Positions 1-8,298 of a DNA stretch of 64,000 bases are shown here, piece after piece. Every line of letters starts with the position of its first letter. Within the stretch, counting starts at the first letter, position 1. The stretch spans positions 1,881,001-1,945,000 of the forward strand of contig NZ_JAVBIK010000001.1 in NCBI RefSeq assembly GCF_032193805.1, given 5' to 3'. The position numbers were made by a program, and so were the translations under genes. The DNA is from Rhodoferax potami (lineage in GTDB: Bacteria; Pseudomonadota; Gammaproteobacteria; Burkholderiales; Burkholderiaceae_C). Below the pieces are notes generated by a model. It was not told the DNA's origin, searched no databases, and was given only the letters and a program-made list of their open reading frames with translations.

Positions 1-537
1 GCGGTTCATGCTCTGGAGCGAGGTGATGAAAATCAGCGTCGCAAACGGCAGCCATTGCCACGACACGATGATGATCACGCTGAGCAGCGGGAAGTCGGTC
101 AACCAGTCCACCGGCGTGCCGCCGAAGAAGAGCCACACTTGGGCCAGCACCCCGTAAATCGGGTTCATCATCATGTGCTTCCACAGCAAAGCGTTCACCG
201 TGGGCATGACGAAGAAGGGCGAGATCAACAAAATGCGCACCAGCCCGCGGCCGGGGAACGGATCGTCAATCAGCAGCGCAATCAGGCTGCCCAACACCAC
301 CGTGATCAGGATCACGCTGCCCAGCAGCAGCAAGGTGTTGAGCACCGCCGTGCCGAACGAAGGGTCGGTCACGAAGTATTCAAAGTTCTCCAAGCCAATG
401 AAGCCGGTCTGGTCGGGCTGCATCAGGTTGTATCGGATGACCGAGAAATAAATGGTCATCACCAGGGGCACGATCATCCATAGAAAGAGGGTGATCACTG
501 CCGGCGCCATGAGTGCGCGGGGGATAAATCGGTTCAT
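1..537 (-). CDS. Polyol-type ABC transporter permease, SmoF/MalF-like (C-terminus outside window)
   Basis: Inner-membrane permease of a carbohydrate ABC importer; only the first 179 codons lie in the window, and the gene runs off the left edge. Translation from the ATG at 537 gives an N-terminal membrane segment (about residues 8-32), a short periplasmic stretch with NFEYFVTDPSF, then further hydrophobic helices including RILLISPFFVMPTVNALLW, which is characteristic of MalF/UgpA-type permeases. It follows the substrate-binding protein gene on the same strand after a gap of about 120 bases that holds a hairpin. Closest functional guess is the sorbitol/mannitol (SmoEFGK) group, inferred mainly from the neighbouring binding protein. 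Confidence 0.85.
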   Translation of the reverse strand, partial: MNRFIPRALMAPAVITLFLWMIVPLVMTIYFSVIRYNLMQPDQTGFIGLENFEYFVTDPSFGTAVLNTLLLLGSVILITVVLGSLIALLIDDPFPGRGLVRILLISPFFVMPTVNALLWKHMMMNPIYGVLAQVWLFFGGTPVDWLTDFPLLSVIIIVSWQWLPFATLIFITSLQSMNR

Positions 538-607
538 GAAGATGTCTCTCAGTGAGAGTGGCCGGTCCACACAGGCGCAGACAGCGGCGGGAAACGCGAC
601 ATAAAAG

Positions 608-631
608 GGCGCGCAGGTTCCCCCGCGCGCC
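608..631 (-). terminator. Intercistronic hairpin between binding protein and permease genes
   Basis: Seven-base arms GGCGCGC (608-614) and GCGCGCC (625-631) enclose a 10-base loop; read on the minus strand the stem is followed by CTTTTAT. It lies just after the stop of the binding protein gene. Such hairpins are known in ABC importer operons to stabilise or terminate the message so that binding protein exceeds permease; that role is inferred here. Confidence 0.5.
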
Positions 632-656
632 TAAAGTCAACCTACCGGAGAGATGC

Positions 657-1961
657 TTACTTGTAGTAGCCAGCCTTCTTCATTTCGCGCTCAGCCGCGA
701 CTTGAGAAGCCTTCAGGGCTGCGTCTACCGACTTCTTGCCGGCCAGTGCCGCACTCATTTCCTGACCCACGGTGGCGCCGATGGCCTGGAACTCAGGAAT
801 CGCCGCAAACTGCACGCCAACATACGGGCTCTTGGGCAAAGTGCTGTCGTTCGGGTTGGCGGAGTCAATCGCCGCCTTTTCAGCCGCAGCAAACTTGGCT
901 GCCTTCATGAACTCGGCGTTGGCATAGGTGCTCTTGCGGGTACCGGTGGGCACGTGGGCCCAGCCGTTGGTCTTGGCCACCAGCTCGATGTATTCCTTGG
1001 AAGTTGCCCAGGTCACGAACTTGGTAGCTGCGTCCACTTTCTTGGAGCCTGCAGGAATCGCCAGTGCCCATGCCCACAACCAGTTGGCACCCTTGGGGGT
1101 CACCGCAGTCGGTGCTTGTGCGAAGGCCACCTTGTCAGCCACTTTGGACTGCTTGGGGTCGGTGATGAAAGACGCCGCAATGGTCGCGTCGATCCACATG
1201 CCGCACTTGCCTTCGTTGTACAGCGCCAGAATTTCGTTGAAGCTGTTGGCAGACGAGCCGGGGGGGCCGTAGTTCTTGAGCAGGTCGACGTAGAAGTTGA
1301 TGGAGTCCTTCCAAGGCTTGCTCTCCAACTGGGGTTTCCAGCTGGTGTCAAACCACTGGCCGCCGTTGGTGTTTACCAGTGTGGTCAAGAACGCCATGTT
1401 GTCGCCCCAGCCCGGCTTGCCGCGCAGGCAGATGCCGTACACGCCATTCTTGGGGTCATGGATCTTGGCGGCCAAGGCCTTGATGTCGGTCCAGGTGGGC
1501 TTGTCTGCCACTTTGATGCCGGCCTTGTCAGCCAGGTCCTTGCGGTACATCAGCATCGAGGATTCGCCGTAGAAAGGCACCGCAAACATCTTGCCGTCCA
1601 CGCTCAAACCGTTGCGCATGGCGGGCAGGATGTCGTCCGCGTCGTACTTGGCGTCGGTCTTGAGTTCCTGCAGCCAGCCCTTTTTGCCCCAGATCGGGGT
1701 TTCGTACATGCCGATGGTCATCACATCAAACTGGCCGCCTTTGGTGGCGATGTCGGTGGTCACGCGCTGGCGCAGCACGCCTTCTTCCAGGGTCACCCAC
1801 TTGAGCTTGATATCGGGGTTAGCGGTTTCGAAGTTCTTGCTGAGCTTCTGCATTTCGACCATGTGGCCATTGTTCACAGTCGCGACGACCAACTCTGTCT
1901 GCGCAAACGCAGCACTGGCTACCAAGCCGAAGGCCAAAGCTAAAGACGCTTTGAGTTTCAT
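657..1961 (-). CDS. Extracellular substrate-binding protein of a sorbitol/mannitol-type ABC transporter
   Basis: Periplasmic solute-binding protein of family 1 (434 aa) that would deliver a polyol or sugar to the downstream permease. Residues 1-20 form a signal peptide ending AAFA, with mature protein starting QTELVVATV. The body carries motifs usual for SmoE-like proteins, such as KWVTLEEGVLRQRV and YGICLRGKPGWGDNMAF. The ATG at 1961 is preferred over the upstream in-frame start because AGGAGA sits about six bases before it and because it begins the signal peptide. It is the first gene of the operon. Polyol specificity is inferred from family resemblance, not shown. Confidence 0.88.
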   Translation of the reverse strand: MKLKASLALAFGLVASAAFAQTELVVATVNNGHMVEMQKLSKNFETANPDIKLKWVTLEEGVLRQRVTTDIATKGGQFDVMTIGMYETPIWGKKGWLQELKTDAKYDADDILPAMRNGLSVDGKMFAVPFYGESSMLMYRKDLADKAGIKVADKPTWTDIKALAAKIHDPKNGVYGICLRGKPGWGDNMAFLTTLVNTNGGQWFDTSWKPQLESKPWKDSINFYVDLLKNYGPPGSSANSFNEILALYNEGKCGMWIDATIAASFITDPKQSKVADKVAFAQAPTAVTPKGANWLWAWALAIPAGSKKVDAATKFVTWATSKEYIELVAKTNGWAHVPTGTRKSTYANAEFMKAAKFAAAEKAAIDSANPNDSTLPKSPYVGVQFAAIPEFQAIGATVGQEMSAALAGKKSVDAALKASQVAAEREMKKAGYYK

Positions 1962-2215
1962 GAAACTGTCTCCTGTTGTTAATTTCGGGGGTTCAGCCAA
2001 TGCCTAGCGTGCATCGACAGGGCTGAATAGTAGAAGTTGGCCCTTGGGGAGGTTGATACTCTGGGCACAAATAACGGTATTTTGATGCAGTGACTCACTA
2101 GGGTTTTCCCATACAGATGCGATAACGTATCAGGCTGACGAAATTTTTGCGAACTTCGGGCAGAGAAGCCCGGCCCCCACCGCGGCGCGTGTAACGGGGT
2201 ACAGTCCCGCCGAAA

Positions 2216-2545
2216 ATGCCCCACAAACCCACCCTAATGATGCTCTGGTTATTTAGAACTGAAGATTCCTTAGTTCCAGTTTTAACGCGGGACTGCGGCA
2301 CGCTGGTACTCATTGGCGCCATTGCAGCATCCACAGGCCAAGGCTTTGCGCAACAAAGCATCACTCTGCTCAACGTGTCGTATGACCCGACCCGCGAGCT
2401 CCATGTCGAGTTCAACCCCGCGTTTGCCAAGTACAGGAAAGCCAAAACCGGCCAGACGGTGACCGTCAAACAAAGCCACGGCGGCTGGGACAAAGCCCAC
2501 TTCGCCCACGGCGCCAGCTTTGACCGGATCTACGCCAAAAAGTAA
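2216..2545 (+). pseudogene. Remnant of a sulfate-binding protein gene with a large internal deletion
   Basis: The 109-residue reading frame has a secretion-like segment ending GFAQQ, then [13 protein letters not shown] and TVKQSHGG, which match the mature N-terminus of sulfate-binding proteins. It then jumps directly to [17 protein letters not shown], which matches the extreme C-terminus of the same family. The intact paralogue at 23034-24035 has [13 protein letters not shown] and SHAGSS near its start and KVHFNDGGQFDKLY at its end, about 250 residues apart. The middle of the gene is therefore missing while the frame stays open. No transport neighbours remain. It is almost certainly non-functional as a binding protein, although a short secreted peptide could still be made. 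Confidence 0.8.
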
Positions 2546-2547
2546 TG

Positions 2548-2606
2548 AAATTGGCTGCTAGCGCACTATCTAAATGCGCCAGCAGCTATCAAAATAATAG
2601 CGATAT
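2548..2606. repeat. Short palindromic intergenic repeat (family A)
   Basis: Arms GCTGCTAGCGCA (2554-2565) and TGCGCCAGCAGC (2575-2586) are inverted with one mismatch, followed by CTATCAAAATAATAGC. The same core (tagctgctngcgca...gcgctagcagc) recurs between other genes of the window, for example at 19822-19876 and 41904-41953. Confidence 0.65.
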
Positions 2607-3497
2607 TTACTTGCGCGCCAGCCAGACGCCAAACACCGTAAGCCCCATGCCCGCTAGCGCCAAGCCGGTCAGCGTCTCGCCAAACAGGGCCCAAGCCACC
2701 AGCGCGGTACAGGGTGGCACCAAGTAAAACAGGCTGGCCACATTGACGGCGCTGCCGCTGCGGATCAGCACATTGAGCAGCGTGACCGCCCCTAGCGACA
2801 AGACCAGCACCAACCACGCCAGTGCAAACACAAAGGACCCGGTCCACTCAATGTGCATCGTCTCGGTGGCGGCTGCTGCCAAGCCCGTCAGCACCAGACT
2901 GGGAATGAACTGAATCAGCGAGCCGGTGCGCAGATCGAACGAAGGGCAGTAGCGCTTTTGGTACAGCGTGCCAGCCGTGATGGCCAGCAAGGCCACAGCC
3001 ACCGGAAACAACAAGGTCCACAGCGTAGCCAGCCCCGCACCGGCAGCCACCTTGTGCGCCACCACCAGCGCCACCCCGGCAAAGCCAGCTGCGAGGCCGG
3101 CCCATTGCGTGGCGCGCACTTTTTCGCGCAGCAGCCAGCCGGCACCCAGCGCGGTGAGCAAGGGTTGTAGTCCCACCACAATGGCTGCCACACCGGCAGG
3201 CAACCCATGGCCGATGGCGACGAACACGCCACCCAGGTACACCGCATGCACCAGCACACCAGTCACGGCAATGTGCCCGCACTCGCGCCATGTGGACGGC
3301 CAGGGTGCCCGCGTATGCCACACGACCAGCCCCATCAACACCAGGACCGCGGCGTAGCGCACGGTCAAAAAAGTGAGTGGCTCCACATACGGCAAACCAA
3401 ACTTGGCCCCGATAAAACCGGTGCTCCACAAGGCCACAAACAAGAGCGGATACAGGGTAGCCAAAGGGGAAGCAGAAGTGGTGGAGCGCGAAGTCAT
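2607..3497 (-). CDS. DMT-family transporter with two EamA domains
   Basis: Predicted ten-helix inner-membrane exporter of the drug/metabolite transporter superfamily, 296 aa, the usual length for a two-domain EamA protein. The first repeat starts with LYPLLFVALWSTGFIGAKFG and the second with GTLYQKRYCPSFDLRTGSLIQFIPS. The hydrophobic segments are separated by short charged loops. It is a single-gene unit flanked by family A repeats on both sides. The exported compound cannot be told from sequence. Start chosen at the first in-frame ATG. Confidence 0.85.
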   Translation of the reverse strand: MTSRSTTSASPLATLYPLLFVALWSTGFIGAKFGLPYVEPLTFLTVRYAAVLVLMGLVVWHTRAPWPSTWRECGHIAVTGVLVHAVYLGGVFVAIGHGLPAGVAAIVVGLQPLLTALGAGWLLREKVRATQWAGLAAGFAGVALVVAHKVAAGAGLATLWTLLFPVAVALLAITAGTLYQKRYCPSFDLRTGSLIQFIPSLVLTGLAAAATETMHIEWTGSFVFALAWLVLVLSLGAVTLLNVLIRSGSAVNVASLFYLVPPCTALVAWALFGETLTGLALAGMGLTVFGVWLARK

Positions 3498-3561
3498 GCA
3501 CCGATCTTAAAGATTCCGCCCCGACACCCTCTAATGAGGAGCCAAACCGACATCTAGCCCA

Positions 3562-3604
3562 TATGGAATATGCGCATATAGCTCTTAAATTGATAGCAAT
3601 TTAA
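3562..3604. repeat. Partial family A intergenic repeat
   Basis: The stretch GGAATATGCGCATATAGCTC followed by TTGATAGCAATTTAA resembles half of the palindromic repeat seen at 2548, 45038 and 61266. It overlaps the stop codon of the helicase gene by a few bases. Confidence 0.4.
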
Positions 3605-5580
3605 TGCCTGAAAGGCTTCAGGAAAGAGGACTCTGAACCCTGGACATACCCCATAACCAGCAACTCTTTGGCCCGGGATGCGGCCACATAAAACAGGTTG
3701 CGCTCGTCCTGGCTCGTGTTGTCAAAGGTCTTCTTGTTGCAGTCCGGGATGAACACGATACGGAACTCCAAGCCCTTGGCATCCTCGATGGTGGAGAGCC
3801 TGAGCTGGCGGTGTGCTGCACTGGGCTTTCTGAGCGTGTGGTCAAACATGTTCATGGCGCCCAAGAAGGCATCAATCGACGTGTATTGGTTGGCAACCTT
3901 GCCCAGGCTGTCGAGTGCATAGCGCACCTCTTCAAAGTCCGCCTCAGACACATAGATCTTCTGGCCGATGCGGTTGAAATCCAGCGCGTCCATGAAGTCT
4001 TTGATTTTCGAAGCCTCATTGCTGGCCGCAATTTCTAAGGCCGCGTGGATGGAATGCTGGGTCTCAGGATCGGCCGCACCCAGCAAATCCGGGAACACAA
4101 ACTGCCTGAAGTTGTCTTCCGTGGCCGAATGGATGACCGCATCCGTCGCGTCTTGCGCGTCAAGCACCGAGAGGTTGGCGCCCATGAATTCCCAAACGGC
4201 TTGCTTGGCCTCCAGGAGAGCGTGCGCAATGAATTTGCTCTGGTGGTCGACCGCGATCGCCAAGAGCATCCGCACAAATGCAATCTCCGGGCGCTGAAGG
4301 AAAGGCCTGAAGCCCACGGTCTGGTAGGTCATTCCTTTCAACAGCAATTCATGCTCAATACCGACCGAAGCGCCCGGATGCCGCAGCAACACCGCAAAGT
4401 CGTCGCCCAGGGTGTTGGGGTCGACCTTGTGCTGCTGAATGAGTTGCGTGATCAGGTCTGCATTGGCCTTCGGACCATCGGCCAGCCGCAGGATGGCGTT
4501 CGAGGTGTGGCCCGGATCAGTGTTGTATTCCTTTCGGGCGAATACCCCCAAGGGACGGGCGATGGCTGGGCCGAATCGCCGCGTCACCGTCAGCGGGAAT
4601 GCGGTCACCTCACCCAGCTCGCGGCTGAGGTCGGGCCCCAGGAAATACGAGTCCGCCCCGTTCTTGGCATGGATGACCTGATCCCTATCACCCACGCCCA
4701 GGAACGTGGCCCCCGGGTTGTGTTCCAGCAAGGCGCGGATGACGGTGAAGATCGCCCAGCCACAGTCGTGCATTTCATCGAGCACGATGGCTTCGATGCC
4801 CAGGCTGAGGGGGTGCTTGTCCCACGACCACGGTGCGTTTTCTGACAACAACCACCGCGCCATGTCGTAGGTCGCGTCCCCCGGATACCGGAATGTGACC
4901 CGCTCGCCTTCCGGGTTGGCGAAGCCGGTTCTGTCCCGCTCGTACTGGAGAAAAACAGCAAGCGGGGTGTAGTCCGTGCCCAGCTCGGCAGCCACCGCAG
5001 GGGTGCACCTGAAATCCTCCCCGTAGCGGGGGACGGCCAAGGTGCCTTTGAGCACCGCAAATTCTTCCATCAGGTGCTCCACCGACAGCGCGCCGGTACC
5101 CTGAATTGAAAAGTCGTTGGCAAACCTCTCTTGCGATGCCTCACGGGCACGCAGGACTGCCTGCAGCACATAGGGTCGGACCTGCACTGCCCGCTCAAAG
5201 GTTTTAACCGGGTGTGCGCGCACGCCATCCTGAACCTCGGTTTCCACCCGTTTGAGACGGGTGGCACACAACGCATCCACCGTTCCCACACGCACCTTGG
5301 ACGACACCGCGTCGGCCATACCAATGCGGTAAAACGCCTCTGTATAGGCTCGCACCCCTGGGGTGCTATAGGCCAACGCAACGATCTTGGCGGGGTCCAC
5401 CCCGCGTTCCACCAGCTTTTGAATACGCATGGCCGCGGTCGTGGTCTTTGCCGACCCGGCGTTGGCTTCAATGAGGATGCGTGGTGCGACTGTGTTGATG
5501 ATGTCGATCTGCTCTTTGCTTGGAACTAACAAAATCCAACTCCCTTGATGTGTCGCAGCATCGGCAAATGGTAGCGCCAT
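3601..5580 (-). CDS. Superfamily 1 UvrD/Rep-like DNA helicase
   Basis: ATP-dependent SF1A helicase, 659 aa from the ATG at 5580. The ordered motifs are visible: Walker A EANAGSAKTTT (residues 38-48), the Walker B-like DEMHD (268-272), motif III GVGDRDQ (295-301), motif IV VTRRFGPAIARPL, motif V STIEDAKGLEF, and motif VI FYVAASRAKELLVMG near the C-terminus. In Walker A the usual Gly before Lys is Ala (SAKTT). Length is close to UvrD, but the 2B region looks reduced and no nuclease domain is seen. The start is uncertain: an upstream ATG at 5659 is in frame and would overlap the divergent gene. No partner gene is adjacent, so a repair or defence role cannot be assigned. Confidence 0.82.
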   Translation of the reverse strand: MALPFADAATHQGSWILLVPSKEQIDIINTVAPRILIEANAGSAKTTTAAMRIQKLVERGVDPAKIVALAYSTPGVRAYTEAFYRIGMADAVSSKVRVGTVDALCATRLKRVETEVQDGVRAHPVKTFERAVQVRPYVLQAVLRAREASQERFANDFSIQGTGALSVEHLMEEFAVLKGTLAVPRYGEDFRCTPAVAAELGTDYTPLAVFLQYERDRTGFANPEGERVTFRYPGDATYDMARWLLSENAPWSWDKHPLSLGIEAIVLDEMHDCGWAIFTVIRALLEHNPGATFLGVGDRDQVIHAKNGADSYFLGPDLSRELGEVTAFPLTVTRRFGPAIARPLGVFARKEYNTDPGHTSNAILRLADGPKANADLITQLIQQHKVDPNTLGDDFAVLLRHPGASVGIEHELLLKGMTYQTVGFRPFLQRPEIAFVRMLLAIAVDHQSKFIAHALLEAKQAVWEFMGANLSVLDAQDATDAVIHSATEDNFRQFVFPDLLGAADPETQHSIHAALEIAASNEASKIKDFMDALDFNRIGQKIYVSEADFEEVRYALDSLGKVANQYTSIDAFLGAMNMFDHTLRKPSAAHRQLRLSTIEDAKGLEFRIVFIPDCNKKTFDNTSQDERNLFYVAASRAKELLVMGYVQGSESSFLKPFRH

Positions 5581-5656
5581 GGCGCTAGGCGACGCGCCCT
5601 TGCCGGCAGAAGGCGCGCCGGGACGCGCTACAGTCCTGCCAATCCGCAGGACACGC

Positions 5657-5878
5657 ATGAACTGGTTTACCGCTCTCTCCACCCGTCTCTTTCGCCCCAA
5701 ACCCCGCACCGCCGAACAGCGTGCGCGCGACCTGCTGCGCGCCGTGGATGCGGGTGGCCTGCCGCTGAATGTGGCGGTGGTGAACCACATTGCCCGCGAG
5801 CTGGGTCTGGATGTGTCGCGCAAGGCGCGCATGCCCGAGACGATTGAGCGCATCCGCAAAGTCATGGCGGGGCGCTAA
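5657..5878 (+). CDS. Small conserved-type hypothetical protein (73 aa)
   Basis: Small basic, soluble, mostly helical protein beginning MNWFTALSTRLF, with the later segment HIARELGLDVSRKARMPETI. AGGA lies a few bases before the ATG at 5657. A longer frame starting at 5579 is in the same reading frame but lacks a ribosome site and collides with the helicase start. The gene ends four bases before the next gene, so the two are probably co-transcribed. I do not recognise a family; function unknown. Confidence 0.6.
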   Translation: MNWFTALSTRLFRPKPRTAEQRARDLLRAVDAGGLPLNVAVVNHIARELGLDVSRKARMPETIERIRKVMAGR

Positions 5879-5882
5879 AGCC

Positions 5883-6140
5883 ATGCTCAAACTCGGATTC
5901 AACTTTCTGGTGGTGGTGTTGCTGGTGCTGGTGGTGGTGTTCACCTGGCGCACCAAGCGGCGCGAAAAGTGGGAGCGTGCCGGCCAGTGCTACAGCTGCG
6001 GCGCGGTGCCCCACACCACCGACAAGCATGGCCGCATCTGCAACGACTGTGTGCAGACCCGCACCATCCAGCGCTGGCTGGGCGGCTTCATGGCCCTGGT
6101 GATCGCGGCGATTGCCGCTTGGGTGCACTGGCCGGCATGA
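5883..6140 (+). CDS. Small membrane protein with a zinc-ribbon-like motif
   Basis: An 85-residue protein with a hydrophobic segment at residues 5-20, a central CYSCG ... CNDC pair of CxxC motifs spaced like a zinc ribbon, and a second hydrophobic helix near the C-terminus (about 64-82). Both helices suggest a membrane hairpin holding a small metal-binding knuckle on one face. It follows the 73-aa gene at once and probably shares its transcript. No named family is recognised; zinc binding is inferred from the four cysteines alone. Confidence 0.65.
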   Translation: MLKLGFNFLVVVLLVLVVVFTWRTKRREKWERAGQCYSCGAVPHTTDKHGRICNDCVQTRTIQRWLGGFMALVIAAIAAWVHWPA

Positions 6141-6192
6141 CCCCTGTGGCTGCACAGCGGGTAAATCCCCCGCCAGCACCCGGTCAAACTAT

Positions 6193-7473
6193 TCAAACGG
6201 CTTTCGTGGCCAGCAAACCGACCGACTGCCGGTGCACATGGCGCCAAAGCAACACACCAGAGCCTACACCGCACGCGCACAGCACCCACCACAAGCCGGC
6301 CTCAGGCCCGTGAGGTGAACGATCCAAGACCGCACCAACAAGCATATTGCCGATCAGGGAGATCAGGCCTCCGACGCCGGCCAGAAGACCGTAGTAGCGG
6401 GCTCGACTGACCGAAGGGGCGTAACGCGCCACCTCACTGTTAATCAACGGATAAACCAGCACAGAACCTGCACTGAATAGCAACGCGAACACCATGCTCA
6501 CCATAGCCAGCCTTCCCGGTTCGAGAACGAGCAGGCTCCCGTATGCCGAACCCATCAACATGAGGCCCATGCCCATGGCTCGGGCAGTGCCCAGCAGCGG
6601 CGCGAGGTAGCGGCTCGCAGGCCATTGAAGAGCAATGCTGAAAACAGCGGTCAAAGTAAAGATATGAGTCACCGGTGCAGTACCCGTCTGTTGTGCCTGC
6701 AAATGGGCCGGTACCGCCAGATAGAGCTGCTGAAACAAAATGGAATAGCCCCCCGACCACAGGCTGAACAACCAAAAAGTACGGTGCCGTAGCAAACCCC
6801 GCCAAGCCCCGGCTTGTGGGTCCGGAGGCACATCGGCTTGTTTGGCAGATCCAGACAATGTGGTCTCCACCGGCAGCAGCCTCCATTGCACCAGCATGAA
6901 TATGCCAAAAAGTCCGCCCGCTACCAGGGCCGTAGTGCGAAACCCATGCGTTCCTGCCCACAAGCCCACCAAAGGCCCCAGCAGCATGCCCGCCTGACTC
7001 ATCCAGTGGTGCCACACAAAGACCTGCCTGCGCCGAGTTTCGTCGGGGTGCAGGAGGGAGAGATAGGCCTGTGAAGAGGGCGTGAACAACGCCCCCGCCA
7101 GCCCTGTGAATGCTGCTCCGAGTAGCAGCCCATACAAATTCAAGCTATGCCCCAGCATCAAAAAGCCCGCTGCGCGCAAGGCGCACCCCCAGATGATGGT
7201 CGGGCGGTAACCCCACAGGTCACCCAGCCAGCCCCCCATCAGGAATAGGCCCTGTTGGCTTAGAACACGGATGCCAAGCACCAGCCCGATGGAGGCGGCC
7301 TGCATGGCCAAATCCGCTTGCATGTAGCTAAACAGATAGGGCAACACCATGTAGAAACCGAGATTGAAAGCAAATGCGTTGCCAATCAGCACACGCGTCG
7401 CGGCCTCGCGGGAGACGCCGGCTGTGTGCCCCGGCTGCACCGGGGCGGAAACGCGCTCAATGGAGCGATTCAT
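6193..7473 (-). CDS. MFS transporter, last gene of the siderophore-type ABC operon
   Basis: Twelve-helix major facilitator, 426 aa. Helices begin at about residue 28 (VLIGNAFAFNLGFYMVLPYL), and the loop between helices 2 and 3 carries the family signature-like GGWLGDLWGYRPTI. It is the promoter-distal gene of a four-gene run (binding protein, FecCD permease, ATPase, MFS). Its ATG overlaps the TGA that would end the ATPase gene in its restored frame. Placement suggests movement of the same siderophore or its precursor, for export or recycling; this is inference. Confidence 0.85.
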   Translation of the reverse strand: MNRSIERVSAPVQPGHTAGVSREAATRVLIGNAFAFNLGFYMVLPYLFSYMQADLAMQAASIGLVLGIRVLSQQGLFLMGGWLGDLWGYRPTIIWGCALRAAGFLMLGHSLNLYGLLLGAAFTGLAGALFTPSSQAYLSLLHPDETRRRQVFVWHHWMSQAGMLLGPLVGLWAGTHGFRTTALVAGGLFGIFMLVQWRLLPVETTLSGSAKQADVPPDPQAGAWRGLLRHRTFWLFSLWSGGYSILFQQLYLAVPAHLQAQQTGTAPVTHIFTLTAVFSIALQWPASRYLAPLLGTARAMGMGLMLMGSAYGSLLVLEPGRLAMVSMVFALLFSAGSVLVYPLINSEVARYAPSVSRARYYGLLAGVGGLISLIGNMLVGAVLDRSPHGPEAGLWWVLCACGVGSGVLLWRHVHRQSVGLLATKAV

Positions 7474-7626
7474 GCAGCAAGACGTGTCCAGGCGGCAGGC
7501 GCCAAGGCTTCGGTGTCCACCGGCCCTGCAGTAGCCTGCCGCAGGGGCCGGATGTAGGGGGTCCCGTCATCGTCCAATCGGATGTTGACGGGCACGTCAT
7601 AGAGGTCCCGAATCAGCTTGAGGTGT
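7470..7626 (-). other. Displaced C-terminal reading frame of the ABC ATPase gene (probable frameshift)
   Basis: In the +1 frame relative to the ATPase gene this stretch encodes LKLIRDLYDVPVNIRLDDDG then TPYIRPLRQ and about 25 further residues. That is the kind of C-terminal tail usual in FecE/FhuC-type ATPases. It is open from about 7626 to a TGA at 7472-7470, which overlaps the ATG of the MFS gene. The annotated frame instead ends early with TLTPQADSGPL. A single-base insertion near 7617-7626, real or from sequencing, explains both facts. Confidence 0.75.
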
Positions 7627-8298
7627 CAGGGTTTTCTGTGGACTTCCACAGGCCAGCAGGCGCCCGCCGCTCAGGGCCAGAATAATGTCAGCAAATTGCG
7701 CCGTGAGGTTGAGGTCATGCAACACCATGATCGTGATCCAGCCTCGCTCACGCGTGAGCGCACGCGCCTGCTCCAGGAGCACCATCTGGTGTTTCAGATC
7801 CAGCGCACTGACGGGCTCATCCAAGAGCATGACGCGCGGATTGCGCAACAACACCTGGGCAAAGAGGCAAAGCTGACGTTGGCCCCCGCTGACCGCATGA
7901 ATCGGGCGGTGAGCGAGGTGCAATAGGCCCACGGAGTCCAACGCCTGCAGGGCCTGCGTAAGTTGCGAGTCGCTCACGCGCATGCCCAAACGGTCCATTT
8001 GCCCCATCAGCACCACTTCCAGCACGCTGAGGTCAGCTGCAATGTGCGAATCCTGCGGCATGTACCCGAAAAGATGCCGCCATGTACTGCCCTTGCAGCT
8101 GGCTTGGTTTATGCCGTCAAACCAGACCTCGCCACCGGCGGGCTTGTTCTCGCCGAAGACAGTGCGCAACAGGGTGGACTTACCGGTGCCATTGGGTCCG
8201 ATGATGGCGTGGACCCTGCCCGGTTCAAAACGGGTGCTCACGCCGTTCAACAACACCTGCTCACCGGCAGCGAGATGCAAGTTACGGATCTCAAGCAT
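7597..8298 (-). CDS. FecE/FhuC-type iron-siderophore ABC transporter ATPase (probably frameshifted near its end)
   Basis: ATP-hydrolysing subunit of an iron-chelate importer. Walker A GPNGTGKST, Q-loop region YMPQDSH, signature SGGQRQL, Walker B VMLLDEP and the switch His in VLHDLN are all present in the usual order. The open frame gives 233 aa, about 40 short of the restored length; the missing tail continues in the +1 frame down to 7470. The start overlaps the permease gene by 8 bases. Because all catalytic motifs precede the shift, the product may still work if the frameshift is genuine. Confidence 0.85.
   Translation of the reverse strand: MLEIRNLHLAAGEQVLLNGVSTRFEPGRVHAIIGPNGTGKSTLLRTVFGENKPAGGEVWFDGINQASCKGSTWRHLFGYMPQDSHIAADLSVLEVVLMGQMDRLGMRVSDSQLTQALQALDSVGLLHLAHRPIHAVSGGQRQLCLFAQVLLRNPRVMLLDEPVSALDLKHQMVLLEQARALTRERGWITIMVLHDLNLTAQFADIILALSGGRLLACGSPQKTLTPQADSGPL

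Noticed and set aside
552..1943. 463-codon plus-strand open frame
   Set aside because: It is antisense to the polyol binding protein and has no family features; it arises from high GC and codon bias.
2255..2275. Inverted repeat GAACT...AGTTC in the sbp remnant, considered as a CysB site
   Set aside because: Too short, inside the remnant frame, and not matching a known CysB consensus.
7597..7640. Programmed +1 frameshift in the ATPase gene
   Set aside because: No recognised slippery sequence or stimulatory structure is visible; a simple one-base insertion is more likely.
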